From Rhodospirillaceae bacterium (GTDB lineage Bacteria; Pseudomonadota; Alphaproteobacteria; UBA8366): 50,101 nt of DNA. Under the pieces are notes generated by a model that saw only the letters and a list, made by a program, of their open reading frames with translations, was not told the DNA's origin and did no database searches. Every line of letters starts with the position of its first letter. Position 1 is the first letter of the stretch. Shown piece by piece: positions 40,579 to 50,072 of the stretch. Position numbers and translations under genes: made by a program. The DNA lies in assembly GCA_002715005.1 (NCBI GenBank), contig PAXN01000001.1:113058-163158 (forward strand), written 5' to 3'.

Positions 40579-42360
40579 TTAATTAGTTAATGTCTCTAAC
40601 TCGTCGACGAAGCTTTCAATAACGCTTAATCCGCTCGACCAGAATGTGGGCTCTGCTGCATTAAGACCAAAAGGAGCGAGTAAATCCTGATGGCGGAGTG
40701 TGCCGCCCGCTCGGAGCATATCCAAATATTTATCCGCGAACCCGACTTCGGAATCTTGATAAATTGAGTAGAGCGAGTTCACTAAACAATCGCCAAACGC
40801 ATAGGCGTATACATAAAAAGGTGTGTGAATAAAGTGGGGGATATACGCCCAATAAAATTGGTAGACATCGCTGAACTTCAGTGCCGGCCCAAGGCTCTCG
40901 GCTTGGCAGTTGAGCCAAATTGTCCCAATACGATCGGGTGTTATTTCGCCGCTTTGACGTTCATCATGAATACGCCGTTCGAAGTCACAAAAGGCTGTCT
41001 GCCTGACGACAGTATTCAACATATCTTCAACTTTACTGGCGAGCATGGCGCGGCGCTCTGTCGGATTAGTTGTCTGTTTAAGCAGGGTTTGGAATGTGAG
41101 CATCTCACCGAAAACTGAAGCAGTTTCCGCGAGCGTTAGCGGGGTATCCGCCATCAAATGGCCTTGGCCTGCCGATAGTACTTGGTGAACGCCGTGGCCT
41201 AATTCATGTGCCAACGTCATTACGTCACGCACCTTTCCTTGATAATTAAGCAGCAAGTAGGGATGGGCTGATGGAACCGTCGGGTGAGCGAACGCACCAG
41301 ATGCTTTGCCTTGACGGACCGGCGCATCGATCCAGGCGTTGTCAAAGAATCGTTGTCCAACATCAGCTAATACCGAAGAAAATGTGCCGTATGCACCCAA
41401 AACGGTTTCGCGGGCTTCTTCCCATTCGATAGTGCGATTATCTTCATCAGGCAGAGGGGCATTACGGTCCCAATAATTTAGCGTATCTACCCCGAACCAA
41501 CGTGCCTTTAATTTGTAATAACGGTGGGATAGAGAAGGGTAGGAATTGCTGACTGAGTCTAAAAGTGCATCCACAACCTCATCTTCGACAAAATTTGCAA
41601 GATTACGCGAGCTAATCGGGCGTTCAAAGCGCCGCCAACGATTTTCAATTTCTTTGTCTTTGGCTAGTGTATTGGTGATGAGCGAGAAAGTTTTGATGTT
41701 ATCACCGAGCACGCGGCCGAAACATTCTGCGGCCTCTTTTCTAACTTTGGTCTGTGGGTCCGATAACAAATCTAGAATTTCCGTTTCGGTTAGATTGCGC
41801 CCGCGATAGGGAAAGCGCATTTCGGCGATGGTTTGATCGAAAAGGCGAATCCATGCGGACCGGCCGGTTATCGATTTTTCGTGTAGTAACTCTTCGAGCT
41901 TGTCATCGAGCTGATGGGGCCGAAAAGCGCGCACGTCTCTAAGCCATGGGTGATATCGTTGGAGTGCCGCTGATTGGAGCATTTCTTCAAGCACATCATC
42001 CTCAATACGATTGACTTCAAGACAAAAAAATAAAAGCGCCGTACTGATTTCGTTCACTTGTTCATTGGTAGTTTGGTAGAAGCGTCCGATTTCTGGATCA
42101 CTGATATTGCCTGCATGAACGAGGCCCGCATAACTGCCTATACGACTAAGAGTTTCGTCTATTTTCTCATAGGTGATAATGGCTTTTGCCAATGCGTCGC
42201 CGGTAAGTGCGCTAATTTTTCCTTTGTAGTGATTTGAAAAGGTTGTGACGGCGGTGCCTATCTCTTCCAAATCACGGGACAGTTCTTGCGAATTCATCCC
42301 CGGATAAAGATCGGATAAATCCCATTCGGGCAAGGCCCCGAGCTCTACAACTTTCGACAT
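40579..42360 (-). CDS. pepF: M3-family oligoendopeptidase F
   Basis: 593 residues, typical for the clade. The zinc motif HELGH is at 385-389 within MTLAHELGHGVHQVLSAGQG, and the third ligand Glu lies in LTLAETASVFGEM about 25 residues later. The C-terminal segment FYVYAYAFGDCLVNSLYSIYQ is typical of the M3B group. It cleaves short peptides in the cytoplasm. The gene precedes a D-amino-acid dehydrogenase-like gene by 80 bases on the same strand. The promoter region with the divergent acyl-CoA synthetase is 86 bases. Confidence 0.93.
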   Translation of the reverse strand: MSKVVELGALPEWDLSDLYPGMNSQELSRDLEEIGTAVTTFSNHYKGKISALTGDALAKAIITYEKIDETLSRIGSYAGLVHAGNISDPEIGRFYQTTNEQVNEISTALLFFCLEVNRIEDDVLEEMLQSAALQRYHPWLRDVRAFRPHQLDDKLEELLHEKSITGRSAWIRLFDQTIAEMRFPYRGRNLTETEILDLLSDPQTKVRKEAAECFGRVLGDNIKTFSLITNTLAKDKEIENRWRRFERPISSRNLANFVEDEVVDALLDSVSNSYPSLSHRYYKLKARWFGVDTLNYWDRNAPLPDEDNRTIEWEEARETVLGAYGTFSSVLADVGQRFFDNAWIDAPVRQGKASGAFAHPTVPSAHPYLLLNYQGKVRDVMTLAHELGHGVHQVLSAGQGHLMADTPLTLAETASVFGEMLTFQTLLKQTTNPTERRAMLASKVEDMLNTVVRQTAFCDFERRIHDERQSGEITPDRIGTIWLNCQAESLGPALKFSDVYQFYWAYIPHFIHTPFYVYAYAFGDCLVNSLYSIYQDSEVGFADKYLDMLRAGGTLRHQDLLAPFGLNAAEPTFWSSGLSVIESFVDELETLTN

Positions 42361-42446
42361 TACTTTACTCCATTAGCTGCCAAGGCGATATATGGTGTTG
42401 AGGCAGATAAAACAAGCTGCGATCCGCAAATATTTGGGGAAGATCT

Positions 42447-44252
42447 GTGAGCGAAGAAATTAAATTGGATTTGGTAAAAAGCTTGCCAAGGCTGTTTTTC
42501 GAACAGGCGGCACGTTTTGGGGAAGACCAATTCTTATCAGCGAAGTACGATGGCCATTGGAAGGGACAGAGCTGGTCTATGGTGGCCGAGCAAGTGTCAA
42601 TGCTTGCCTATGGTTTGCAAAAACTTGGTGTTGGAAATGGTGACCGAGTGGTCATAGTAGCGGAAAATAGGCCTGAATGGCTGATCGCGGACTTGGCTAT
42701 CATGAGTATCGGTGCGATCACGGTGCCAGCTTACACGACGAACACTACTGCAGATCACTTACATATTCTCACTGATAGCGGTGCGAAATTGGCAATTGTC
42801 TCGACCGAACGCTTTGCGGGAAAATTAGTGCCAGCGGCTGATAAAGCACCCAGTTTAACCACTATTGTGTTTATGGAGCGTGTGGCCATGAATGTGGAAA
42901 GTGAGGTTAAGCTTGTTCATTGGGATGCAGTCATGGAAACGGGCTTATACCCTAACATCGAGAGCCAGGTGGATAGGGTTGATCGTATTGCACCAGCCTG
43001 CATTATCTATACCTCTGGAACGTCTGGAGACCCTAAAGGTGTAGTATTGAGCCATGGCGCTGTTCTCTGCAATTGTGCGGGGGCTTATAACTTTTTGAAA
43101 GATTTGCCGGGTTTTGTTTTTGGGGGGGAATCTTTCCTTTCCTTTTTGCCTTTGTCGCATTCGTATGAACATACTTGCGGTCAGTTTTTGCCCATAGCTA
43201 TTGGGGCTAAAATTTTTTATGCCGAGGGGCCAGATAAGCTCGTTGCTAATATGAATGAGGTTTCGCCCACCATAATGGCGGCAGTGCCGCGGCTCTATGA
43301 GGCTATTCGAGGTCGCATATATCGCAGTGTGGAGCAGGCTGGTGGGATTAAGGAAAAGTTGTTTCTTAAAACAGTAGCGCTTGGCCGCAAGGCTTATGAG
43401 CATCCGGGCTCGCTCAGTTTCGTGGAAAAGCTTCAAAATGGCATTTTGGAGAAGTTAATTCGACAGAAAATTCGTCAGAACTTTGGTGGTGAGCTCAAGG
43501 CATTTGTATCTGGTGGCGCTGCATTGAATTATGAGGTGGGGGTGGATTTTCTCGCTTTGGGTTTGCGAATTCTGCAGGGTTACGGCCAGACGGAATCAGC
43601 ACCGGTAGTCAGCTGTAATATGCCGCACCGGAATAAAATCCATACTGTGGGTCCTGCTCTCCAGGGCGTAGAGGTGAAAATTGCAGCTGACGGCGAGATT
43701 CTAGTGCGTGGTGAATTGATAATGGAAGGCTATTGGAATTTACCTAATGAAACGGGCGAGACTATCCGCGACGGCTGGCTGCATACGGGCGACATCGGTG
43801 TTCTTGATGAAGATGGCTTTATACAAATTACAGATCGAAAGAAGGATATTATCGTCAATTCGGGCGGTGATAATATCTCTCCGGCGCGGGTCGAAGGTAT
43901 GCTCACGGCGGAACCTGAAATCGAACAGGCTATGGTACAAGGTGATAGGCGGCCCCATCTCGTAGGGTTGATCGTACCTTCGCAAGATTTCGCCGATCGT
44001 TGGGCAAAAGAGAACGATACGTCCGCTGATTTAGAAACCTTAGTTGATAATGCAGAATTTTTTGCTGAGATGAACAAAGTAGTTGACCGGGTAAATGAAT
44101 CACTCTCTGTGATCGAGCGGGTACGAAGAGCTATTCTTGTGGCTGAATCTTTCAATATTGAGAATAAAATGATGACACCAACGCTAAAGCTTCGCCGCCA
44201 CATTATTGGCGCTAGGTATGGTGAGGCGCTGGAAGCACTTTATGGGAAATAA
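42447..44252 (+). CDS. AMP-dependent long-chain fatty-acid--CoA ligase
   Basis: 601 residues of the FAA1/FadD15-like branch. Motifs: VPAYTTNTTADHLHILTDSGAKLAIV, the ATP loop YTSGTSGDPKGVVLSHGA, LSFLPLSHSYEHTCGQF, FVSGGAALNYEVGVDFLALGLRILQGYGQTESAP and DGWLHTGDIGVLDEDGFIQITDRKKDIIVNSGGDNISP. The C-terminal domain is complete, unlike the decayed synthetase at 25326. It activates long-chain fatty acids at the membrane. Start is GTG at 42447 behind GGGGAAGA. Its stop codon directly abuts the stop of the convergent CDF gene. Confidence 0.92.
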   Translation: MSEEIKLDLVKSLPRLFFEQAARFGEDQFLSAKYDGHWKGQSWSMVAEQVSMLAYGLQKLGVGNGDRVVIVAENRPEWLIADLAIMSIGAITVPAYTTNTTADHLHILTDSGAKLAIVSTERFAGKLVPAADKAPSLTTIVFMERVAMNVESEVKLVHWDAVMETGLYPNIESQVDRVDRIAPACIIYTSGTSGDPKGVVLSHGAVLCNCAGAYNFLKDLPGFVFGGESFLSFLPLSHSYEHTCGQFLPIAIGAKIFYAEGPDKLVANMNEVSPTIMAAVPRLYEAIRGRIYRSVEQAGGIKEKLFLKTVALGRKAYEHPGSLSFVEKLQNGILEKLIRQKIRQNFGGELKAFVSGGAALNYEVGVDFLALGLRILQGYGQTESAPVVSCNMPHRNKIHTVGPALQGVEVKIAADGEILVRGELIMEGYWNLPNETGETIRDGWLHTGDIGVLDEDGFIQITDRKKDIIVNSGGDNISPARVEGMLTAEPEIEQAMVQGDRRPHLVGLIVPSQDFADRWAKENDTSADLETLVDNAEFFAEMNKVVDRVNESLSVIERVRRAILVAESFNIENKMMTPTLKLRRHIIGARYGEALEALYGK

Positions 44253-45206
44253 TCAGTCAGCTTGTATGGCGTGCTCAGCGTCAGAGATAGTTTTCAGATC
44301 CCTACAGTGTTGAGCCTCTATAAAGATTCTGCTGACTTCAGGGTGCTTAGCCTGGATGCGAGCCTGCATCTTGGTGACTGCAGTTTCCACTTTTTCAGAT
44401 GGTAGTCCATCGATGAAATCTAGACTTAAATTCAACAAAATATCTTGCGGGCCAAAATGGATTGTGAGCATCTGATTTATATTTTCGATGTGATCATCGT
44501 CATCAATAATTGCCCGGATACTGGTGATGGTTTCAGGGTGGGCCCCTTCGCCAATCAGTAGCCCCTTGCATTCGAATGCTAAAAAAGAAGCGGTTAATGC
44601 GAGGATGACTGAGATGAGTAATGAGGCAATACCGTCAAAAATCGGCAGCTGGTAAAAATCGGAAATGGCGACGCCTATAAAAGCGACAATGAGACCAAGC
44701 ATTGCGGCGGAGTCTTCAAACAAAACCGTGATCACCGTCGGGTCTTTGCTATCACGGATTGCCTTTATGAACGGCTGGTCCCCGCGAAGTAACGTAAATT
44801 CTTTATAGGCGACCCACCAAACATAGGCTTCAAATACCATTGCTAGGCCGAGTACGATGTAGTTGATGTAGGCATCTGAAACGGGTTGTGGGTGTATTAC
44901 ACGATGAATGCCTTCATAGGCGGAAAGTCCCGCGCCTACGGCAAAAATCAAAATTGCAACGACAAATGGCCAGAAATAAAGCTCTTTGCCGTAACCAAAC
45001 GGGTGCTTTTGATCCGCTGGTTTAGCTGAGCGGCGAAGTCCATACAAAAGTAGAACCTGATTACCTGTATCGACCAGTGAATGTATTGCCTCACTAAGCA
45101 TTGCCGAACTGGTAGTAATAATGCTGGCACCAAATTTGGTGATGCAAATAAGCAAATTCCCGAAGAGGGCAGCGTAGATTACTTTTTTAGATGTATTGGT
45201 TGCCAT
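44253..45206 (-). CDS. cation diffusion facilitator (CDF) family transporter
   Basis: 317 residues with six membrane helices. The second-helix site reads SEAIHSLVDTGNQVLLLYGL (HxxxD), and the fifth-helix site reads EDSAAMLGLIVAFIGVAISD. A cytoplasmic dimerisation domain follows from about 215, with VETAVTKMQARIQAKHPEVSRIFIEA. CDF proteins export Zn, Fe, Mn or related metals by proton exchange. The HxxxD/EDxxA pattern resembles the SLC30A9-like branch, whose metal choice is unclear. It lies 2 bases downstream of the epimerase gene and is likely co-transcribed. Confidence 0.9.
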   Translation of the reverse strand: MATNTSKKVIYAALFGNLLICITKFGASIITTSSAMLSEAIHSLVDTGNQVLLLYGLRRSAKPADQKHPFGYGKELYFWPFVVAILIFAVGAGLSAYEGIHRVIHPQPVSDAYINYIVLGLAMVFEAYVWWVAYKEFTLLRGDQPFIKAIRDSKDPTVITVLFEDSAAMLGLIVAFIGVAISDFYQLPIFDGIASLLISVILALTASFLAFECKGLLIGEGAHPETITSIRAIIDDDDHIENINQMLTIHFGPQDILLNLSLDFIDGLPSEKVETAVTKMQARIQAKHPEVSRIFIEAQHCRDLKTISDAEHAIQAD

Positions 45207-45208
45207 CG

Positions 45209-46192
45209 TTAAACCTTATGAAATTGGCGATACCAATTTACAAATTTTGGAATTCCCGCATCGATTGGTGTGGTTGGCTTGAATCCGAAATTCTCCTGCA
45301 TAGGGGAAATATCCGCAAAGGTTGCTTGAACGTCACCGGCTTGCATGGGAAGAAATTCTTTTTCTGCCTTTTTGCCGATAGCTTTTTCAAGAGTTTCAAT
45401 GAACCGCATCAGTGGCTCCGGTTTATTGTTTCCAATATTATAGACCGCATGAGGGACGTCATCATTCACTGCGACTTTAGGAGGGTGGTCCAAGCAGGCT
45501 AAAACACCAGTAACAATATCATCAATATAGGTGAAATCCCTCTGCATATTACCATTATTGAAGACTTTGATCGGACGGTCTTCAATGATGGCCTTGGTAA
45601 ATAAATAGGCCGCCATATCTGGTCTGCCCCAGGGGCCGTATACTGTGAAGAATCGTAGGCCAGTACTTGGTATGCGGTAGAGATGACTATAGCAGTGTCC
45701 CATAAGTTCATCGGCTCGCTTGGTCGCGGCATATAGGGAGACTGGTGTGTCGGTACGATCCTCAACAGCGAAAGGTACTTTCTTGTTTCCGCCGTAGACC
45801 GAAGATGAGCTAGCATAGACGAGATGCTTGAAGTCCCTGAGCTCTCGGCAAATTTCGAGAATTACCAGTTGGCCAAAAATATTGGCTTCTACATAGGCAA
45901 ACGGCTGTTCGAGTGAATAGCGAACTCCCGCTTGTGCGGCCAAGTGTACTATATGACTGATATCTGAGTTGGCCGTTGCCAACGCATTCATTGCTTCTCT
46001 ATCAGCAATATTAGTGCGCGAAAATACAAAGTTTTTGTTGCCTGCAAGGCGCGCTACGCGTTCCTTTTTTAAGGACACATCATAATAATCATTCATATTA
46101 TCTACACCAATAACACTATCGCCTCGTTTGAGTAGTTCAAGAGCGACGGTGTGTCCGATAAAGCCGGCGGTACCGGTGACGAGGACTTTCAT
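45209..46192 (-). CDS. NAD-dependent nucleotide-sugar epimerase (UDP-glucuronate 4-epimerase-like)
   Basis: 327 residues. The Rossmann motif VTGTAGFIGHTVALELLKRGDSVIGVDNMNDYYDVSLKKERVARL is typical of UDP-glucuronate 4-epimerases (CapI/LpsL group). It continues with HLAAQAGVRYSLEQPFAYVEANIFGQLVILEICR, SSSVYG, and the catalytic Tyr-x-x-x-Lys in YAATKRADE, then FFTVYGPWGRPDMA. It makes UDP-galacturonate for surface polysaccharide. I chose the ATG at 46192 because it starts at the first beta strand. No other polysaccharide gene is nearby; it shares an operon with a CDF transporter. Confidence 0.9.
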   Translation of the reverse strand: MKVLVTGTAGFIGHTVALELLKRGDSVIGVDNMNDYYDVSLKKERVARLAGNKNFVFSRTNIADREAMNALATANSDISHIVHLAAQAGVRYSLEQPFAYVEANIFGQLVILEICRELRDFKHLVYASSSSVYGGNKKVPFAVEDRTDTPVSLYAATKRADELMGHCYSHLYRIPSTGLRFFTVYGPWGRPDMAAYLFTKAIIEDRPIKVFNNGNMQRDFTYIDDIVTGVLACLDHPPKVAVNDDVPHAVYNIGNNKPEPLMRFIETLEKAIGKKAEKEFLPMQAGDVQATFADISPMQENFGFKPTTPIDAGIPKFVNWYRQFHKV

Positions 46193-46322
46193 AAGGCTTA
46201 TATCCAAAGCGGTTGTACGGAGAACATATACAATGCGCGCGCACGGAAAGCACCCTTTTGCCAAATATGTATAATAGCGTTACGAGTATGTTCTATATTA
46301 AAATTATAGGAATTGTACATTT

Positions 46323-49300
46323 ATGGCGCTGGCACCGGTAACACTTGACGATAAATACACTGCTGAAGAGGGGCGGGTGTTCCTGACTGGCACGCAGGCA
46401 TTGGTGCGCCTGCCGATGATGCAGCGCCGTCGTGATGAGTTAGCCGGTTTGAATACGGCGTGCTTTATCTCAGGCTATCGTGGTTCACCTTTGGCATCGA
46501 TCGATCAGCAACTATGGTTGGCCCGGCCCTATCTCCAGCTCCACCACATCCAATTTCAGCCTGGTGTAAACGAGGATTTGGCGGTGACGTCACTCTCTGG
46601 TTCTCAGCAATTGGGTCTTTTCCCTGGCGCTAAATATGATGGTGTCTTTGGGATGTTCTACGCTAAGGGCCCTGGTATTGACCGGTCTGGGGATGCGTTA
46701 CGCCATGCTAATTTAGCAGGCACGTCTAGGTTTGGCGGTGTGTTGGCATTGGCCGGTGATGATCATATGAGCAAGTCATCCACAACGGCTCATCAAAGTG
46801 AATACGGTTTGGTGGACACGATGATCCCCATTCTGCATCCAGCAGGTATTCAAGAGTTTATTGACCTTGGTTTGCAAGGTTGGGCTATGTCGCGTTATTC
46901 AGGCTGTTGGACATCTTTTAAGCTAGTGGCCGATACTATGGAGAGTAGCGCCTCGGTGGTGATCGATCCGGAACATGTTGAGGTTAAAACGCCTGATGAT
47001 TTTGAAATGCCCGAAGGGGGTCTCAATCTTCGATGGCCTGACCCGTGGCTTGATCAGGAAGAACGTTTGCATAGGCTCAAGCTTGAAGCGGCACAAGCTC
47101 ATGCGCGGGTTAATGAAATAGACAAAGTGATTTTTGGTGGCAGTAAACCACGATTTGGCATCATCAGCTGCGGTAAGTCTTATCTTGATCTGCGCCAAGC
47201 ACTCGATGATTTGGGTATTAATGAGGCTTATGCGGCAGAAATTGGACTGTCGATTTACAAGCCCGCCTTGGTCTGGCCAATGGAGCCTGCTGGGCTCGCA
47301 AATTTCGCCGATGGGCTGGAGGAAATCCTCGTCGTTGAAGAAAAGCGTGGTTTGATGGAAGGTCAGCTTAAAGAGTTACTTTACAACAAACCAGCTGATC
47401 GACGACCGCTGGTTGTGGGCAAGAAGGACGAGAAAGGTGCATGGCTACTTCCGTCTAATGGCGAATTGACGCCCGGTTTGATTGCGCGCGTTCTTGCGCA
47501 ACGTTTGAAACGTTTTCACAGTCACGAAAGAATTGAGGAACGTATCGCGTTTCTAGATCGCCAATCCAAGCTTTTTGAGGGCAAGGAGTCAAACGTATTG
47601 AGGACACCGTACTTTTGTTCAGGATGTCCTCATAACAGTTCTACCATAGTTCCCGACGGTAGCCGCGCTTTAGCAGGCATCGGTTGTCATTATATGGCGC
47701 AATGGATGGAGCGGAGCACGGCGACCTACACTCAAATGGGAGCGGAGGGTGCTAATTGGATTGGTCAAGCGCAGTTTACCGAAGAGAAGCACGTTTTCGT
47801 CAACATTGGCGATGGCACCTATTATCATTCAGGGTTAATGGCGATCCGCGCCGCTATCGCATCCGGCGCTAACATGACTTACAAAATTTTGTTTAATGAT
47901 GCGGTAGCTATGACAGGTGGCCAGCCGATGGATGGCCCCCTAACAGTTGCCGCCATTACCCACCAAGTGCAGGCTGAAGGTGCTGCAAAAGTTGTCGTTG
48001 TTACTGACGAACCGGATAAATATCCAAATAATCCGGGCTTTGCAGGTGGGGTCACTGTGCATGATCGAAAGGAGTTGGATCGGGTCCAACGTGAATTGCG
48101 CGATGTAGAGGGTGTTAGTGTGCTGGTGTATGATCAGACGTGCGCGGCAGAAAAACGTCGCCGTCGAAAACGCGGTACTTTTCCGGACCCAGCAAAACGC
48201 GTTTTTATCAACGAGCTTGTATGCGAAGGCTGCGGGGATTGTTCTCAGTCCTCAAATTGCTTGTCCGTAGTGCCAGTGGAAACATCCTTTGGGCGGAAAC
48301 GCAAAATTGACCAGTCGTCCTGCAATAAGGATTATTCCTGCGTTGAGGGTTTTTGCCCCAGTTTCGTAACTATTGTTGGCGGTAAGCCGCGGAAGCCGAA
48401 ACCCATTGGGACACGTGCAGCGCAATCCTTCTCTCAATTGCCTGAGCCGGATCTGCCATGTGTTGATGACCCTTACGGTATTTTAATAACCGGCGTTGGC
48501 GGTACTGGTGTTGTAACGATTGGTGCAATTCTCACCATGGCGGCTCATCTTGAGGGAAAGGGCTGCTCCGTTTTGGATATGACCGGTCTCGCGCAAAAAG
48601 GCGGTGCGGTTGTGAGCCATGTGAAGATAGCTACGGACCCTGAGCGGCTTTATTCGGTTCGACTAGCATCTGGTGGTGCAGATCTTATTTTAGGTGGTGA
48701 TATAATTGTGACTGCACGGGGCGATAATCTGGAGAAAATAAACCAGAAAAAAACAGCTGCTGTGGTAAACACGCACGAAATCATCACCGGCGATTTTACC
48801 CGCAATCCGGATTATGTCTTTCCAGGTCTGCGATTGCGACAATCCTTAGAGGAAATGATCGATGGGAAATTATGTCATTTTGTCGATGCGACGGGACTGG
48901 CAACTGCCCTAATCGGGGACTCTATTGCTAGCAACTTATTCATGCTGGGTTTTGCTTGGCAGAAAGGGTTTGTTCCGGTATCGCGAGAAGCGATTGAGCG
49001 CGCATTGGAGCTTAACAAGGTTGCGATAGAGGCAAATAAGCAGGCGTTCTTATGGGGGCGTCGTGTAGCCTATGATAAAGAGGCGGTTGACCGTGTTGTT
49101 TCTCCGAAGCCTCTCGAGGTATCCGAAGAGACGTTGGATCTGATCATCGAAGAGCGAGTAAGATACTTGACTGGTTACCAGAATAGTTCATATGCGGCGC
49201 GATTTCGCGAATTGGTCGAACGCGTTCGCAAGATAGAATCTAAACGGGTGCCTGGCAGTGATGTACTTGCAGTTACGGTAGCGCGCAATTTATCAAAACT

Positions 49301-49790
49301 AATGGCTTACAAGGACGAGTACGAGGTTGCTAGATTGTTTACCGATGGTACTTTTCAAGCGCGACTTGAGGATGCTTTTGAGGGAGATTACAAATTGCAG
49401 TTTCATTTGGCACCGCCGGTCTTCGCAAGAAGAGATCCAACGACGGGTCATTTGCGGAAAAAAGTTTATGGGCAATGGCTGAAAGTGATTTTCAAAATTC
49501 TTGCAAAATTCAAATGGCTACGCAGCACTGCTTTCGATCCATTTGGATATACAAATGAGCGGAAGCAGGAACGCGGGTTGATCAATGCATATGAGGCAAA
49601 TATCGAGATGGTGATTCATGGTTTGAATTGCGATAATCACCGTCTTGGAGTCGATATCGCAGCTGCCCCCGAGAACATTCGGGGCTTTGGCCACGTCAAA
49701 GAAGCAAATATAGAACGCTCTGAGGCATGTAATGCGATATTACTCAAACGATTCCAAAATCCAGATTTACGAGAATCGGCTGCTGAATAG
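46323..49790 (+). CDS. indolepyruvate ferredoxin oxidoreductase, fused IorAB-type
   Basis: 1155 residues, the largest gene here. An N-terminal pyrimidine-binding domain is followed by a ThDP domain with IGDGTYYHSGLMAI near residue 495 (GDG motif), then a two-cluster ferredoxin region starting at CEGCGDCSQSSNC (about 634) and a second Cys set in SSCNKDYSCVEGFCPSF. A gamma-type domain begins GILITGVGGTGVVTIGAILT near 719. A C-terminal extension (~950-1155) completes the fused form. It oxidises 2-oxoacids such as indolepyruvate, from aromatic amino acid transamination, to acyl-CoA, reducing ferredoxin. A TATAAT hexamer stands at 46270, but no matching -35 was seen. Confidence 0.92.
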   Translation: MALAPVTLDDKYTAEEGRVFLTGTQALVRLPMMQRRRDELAGLNTACFISGYRGSPLASIDQQLWLARPYLQLHHIQFQPGVNEDLAVTSLSGSQQLGLFPGAKYDGVFGMFYAKGPGIDRSGDALRHANLAGTSRFGGVLALAGDDHMSKSSTTAHQSEYGLVDTMIPILHPAGIQEFIDLGLQGWAMSRYSGCWTSFKLVADTMESSASVVIDPEHVEVKTPDDFEMPEGGLNLRWPDPWLDQEERLHRLKLEAAQAHARVNEIDKVIFGGSKPRFGIISCGKSYLDLRQALDDLGINEAYAAEIGLSIYKPALVWPMEPAGLANFADGLEEILVVEEKRGLMEGQLKELLYNKPADRRPLVVGKKDEKGAWLLPSNGELTPGLIARVLAQRLKRFHSHERIEERIAFLDRQSKLFEGKESNVLRTPYFCSGCPHNSSTIVPDGSRALAGIGCHYMAQWMERSTATYTQMGAEGANWIGQAQFTEEKHVFVNIGDGTYYHSGLMAIRAAIASGANMTYKILFNDAVAMTGGQPMDGPLTVAAITHQVQAEGAAKVVVVTDEPDKYPNNPGFAGGVTVHDRKELDRVQRELRDVEGVSVLVYDQTCAAEKRRRRKRGTFPDPAKRVFINELVCEGCGDCSQSSNCLSVVPVETSFGRKRKIDQSSCNKDYSCVEGFCPSFVTIVGGKPRKPKPIGTRAAQSFSQLPEPDLPCVDDPYGILITGVGGTGVVTIGAILTMAAHLEGKGCSVLDMTGLAQKGGAVVSHVKIATDPERLYSVRLASGGADLILGGDIIVTARGDNLEKINQKKTAAVVNTHEIITGDFTRNPDYVFPGLRLRQSLEEMIDGKLCHFVDATGLATALIGDSIASNLFMLGFAWQKGFVPVSREAIERALELNKVAIEANKQAFLWGRRVAYDKEAVDRVVSPKPLEVSEETLDLIIEERVRYLTGYQNSSYAARFRELVERVRKIESKRVPGSDVLAVTVARNLSKLMAYKDEYEVARLFTDGTFQARLEDAFEGDYKLQFHLAPPVFARRDPTTGHLRKKVYGQWLKVIFKILAKFKWLRSTAFDPFGYTNERKQERGLINAYEANIEMVIHGLNCDNHRLGVDIAAAPENIRGFGHVKEANIERSEACNAILLKRFQNPDLRESAAE

Positions 49791-50072
49791 ACTTACGGTG
49801 CTAGTGGGGTGAATCAGCGCGCAACTTAAGGAACTCAAACTGTTATTTGTGAAATTGCGGTGGTGCTCTTCCGATGATCGGAGTGATCTGTTTGCTCCAT
49901 TGCAATGGGCTTCTGCCTTTAACGGTGACTAATAGGAAACTATTGGATAGCTTTTTTATATTCGCAATTGCTGAAAATTACCCGAAAATGCCCTAGTGTA
50001 GACGCGATTAGGGGGTGTTTTGATATAAAAACGTATTTGGCCGAGATTGGTGTTTTCTGAAAGGGGCAGTCC

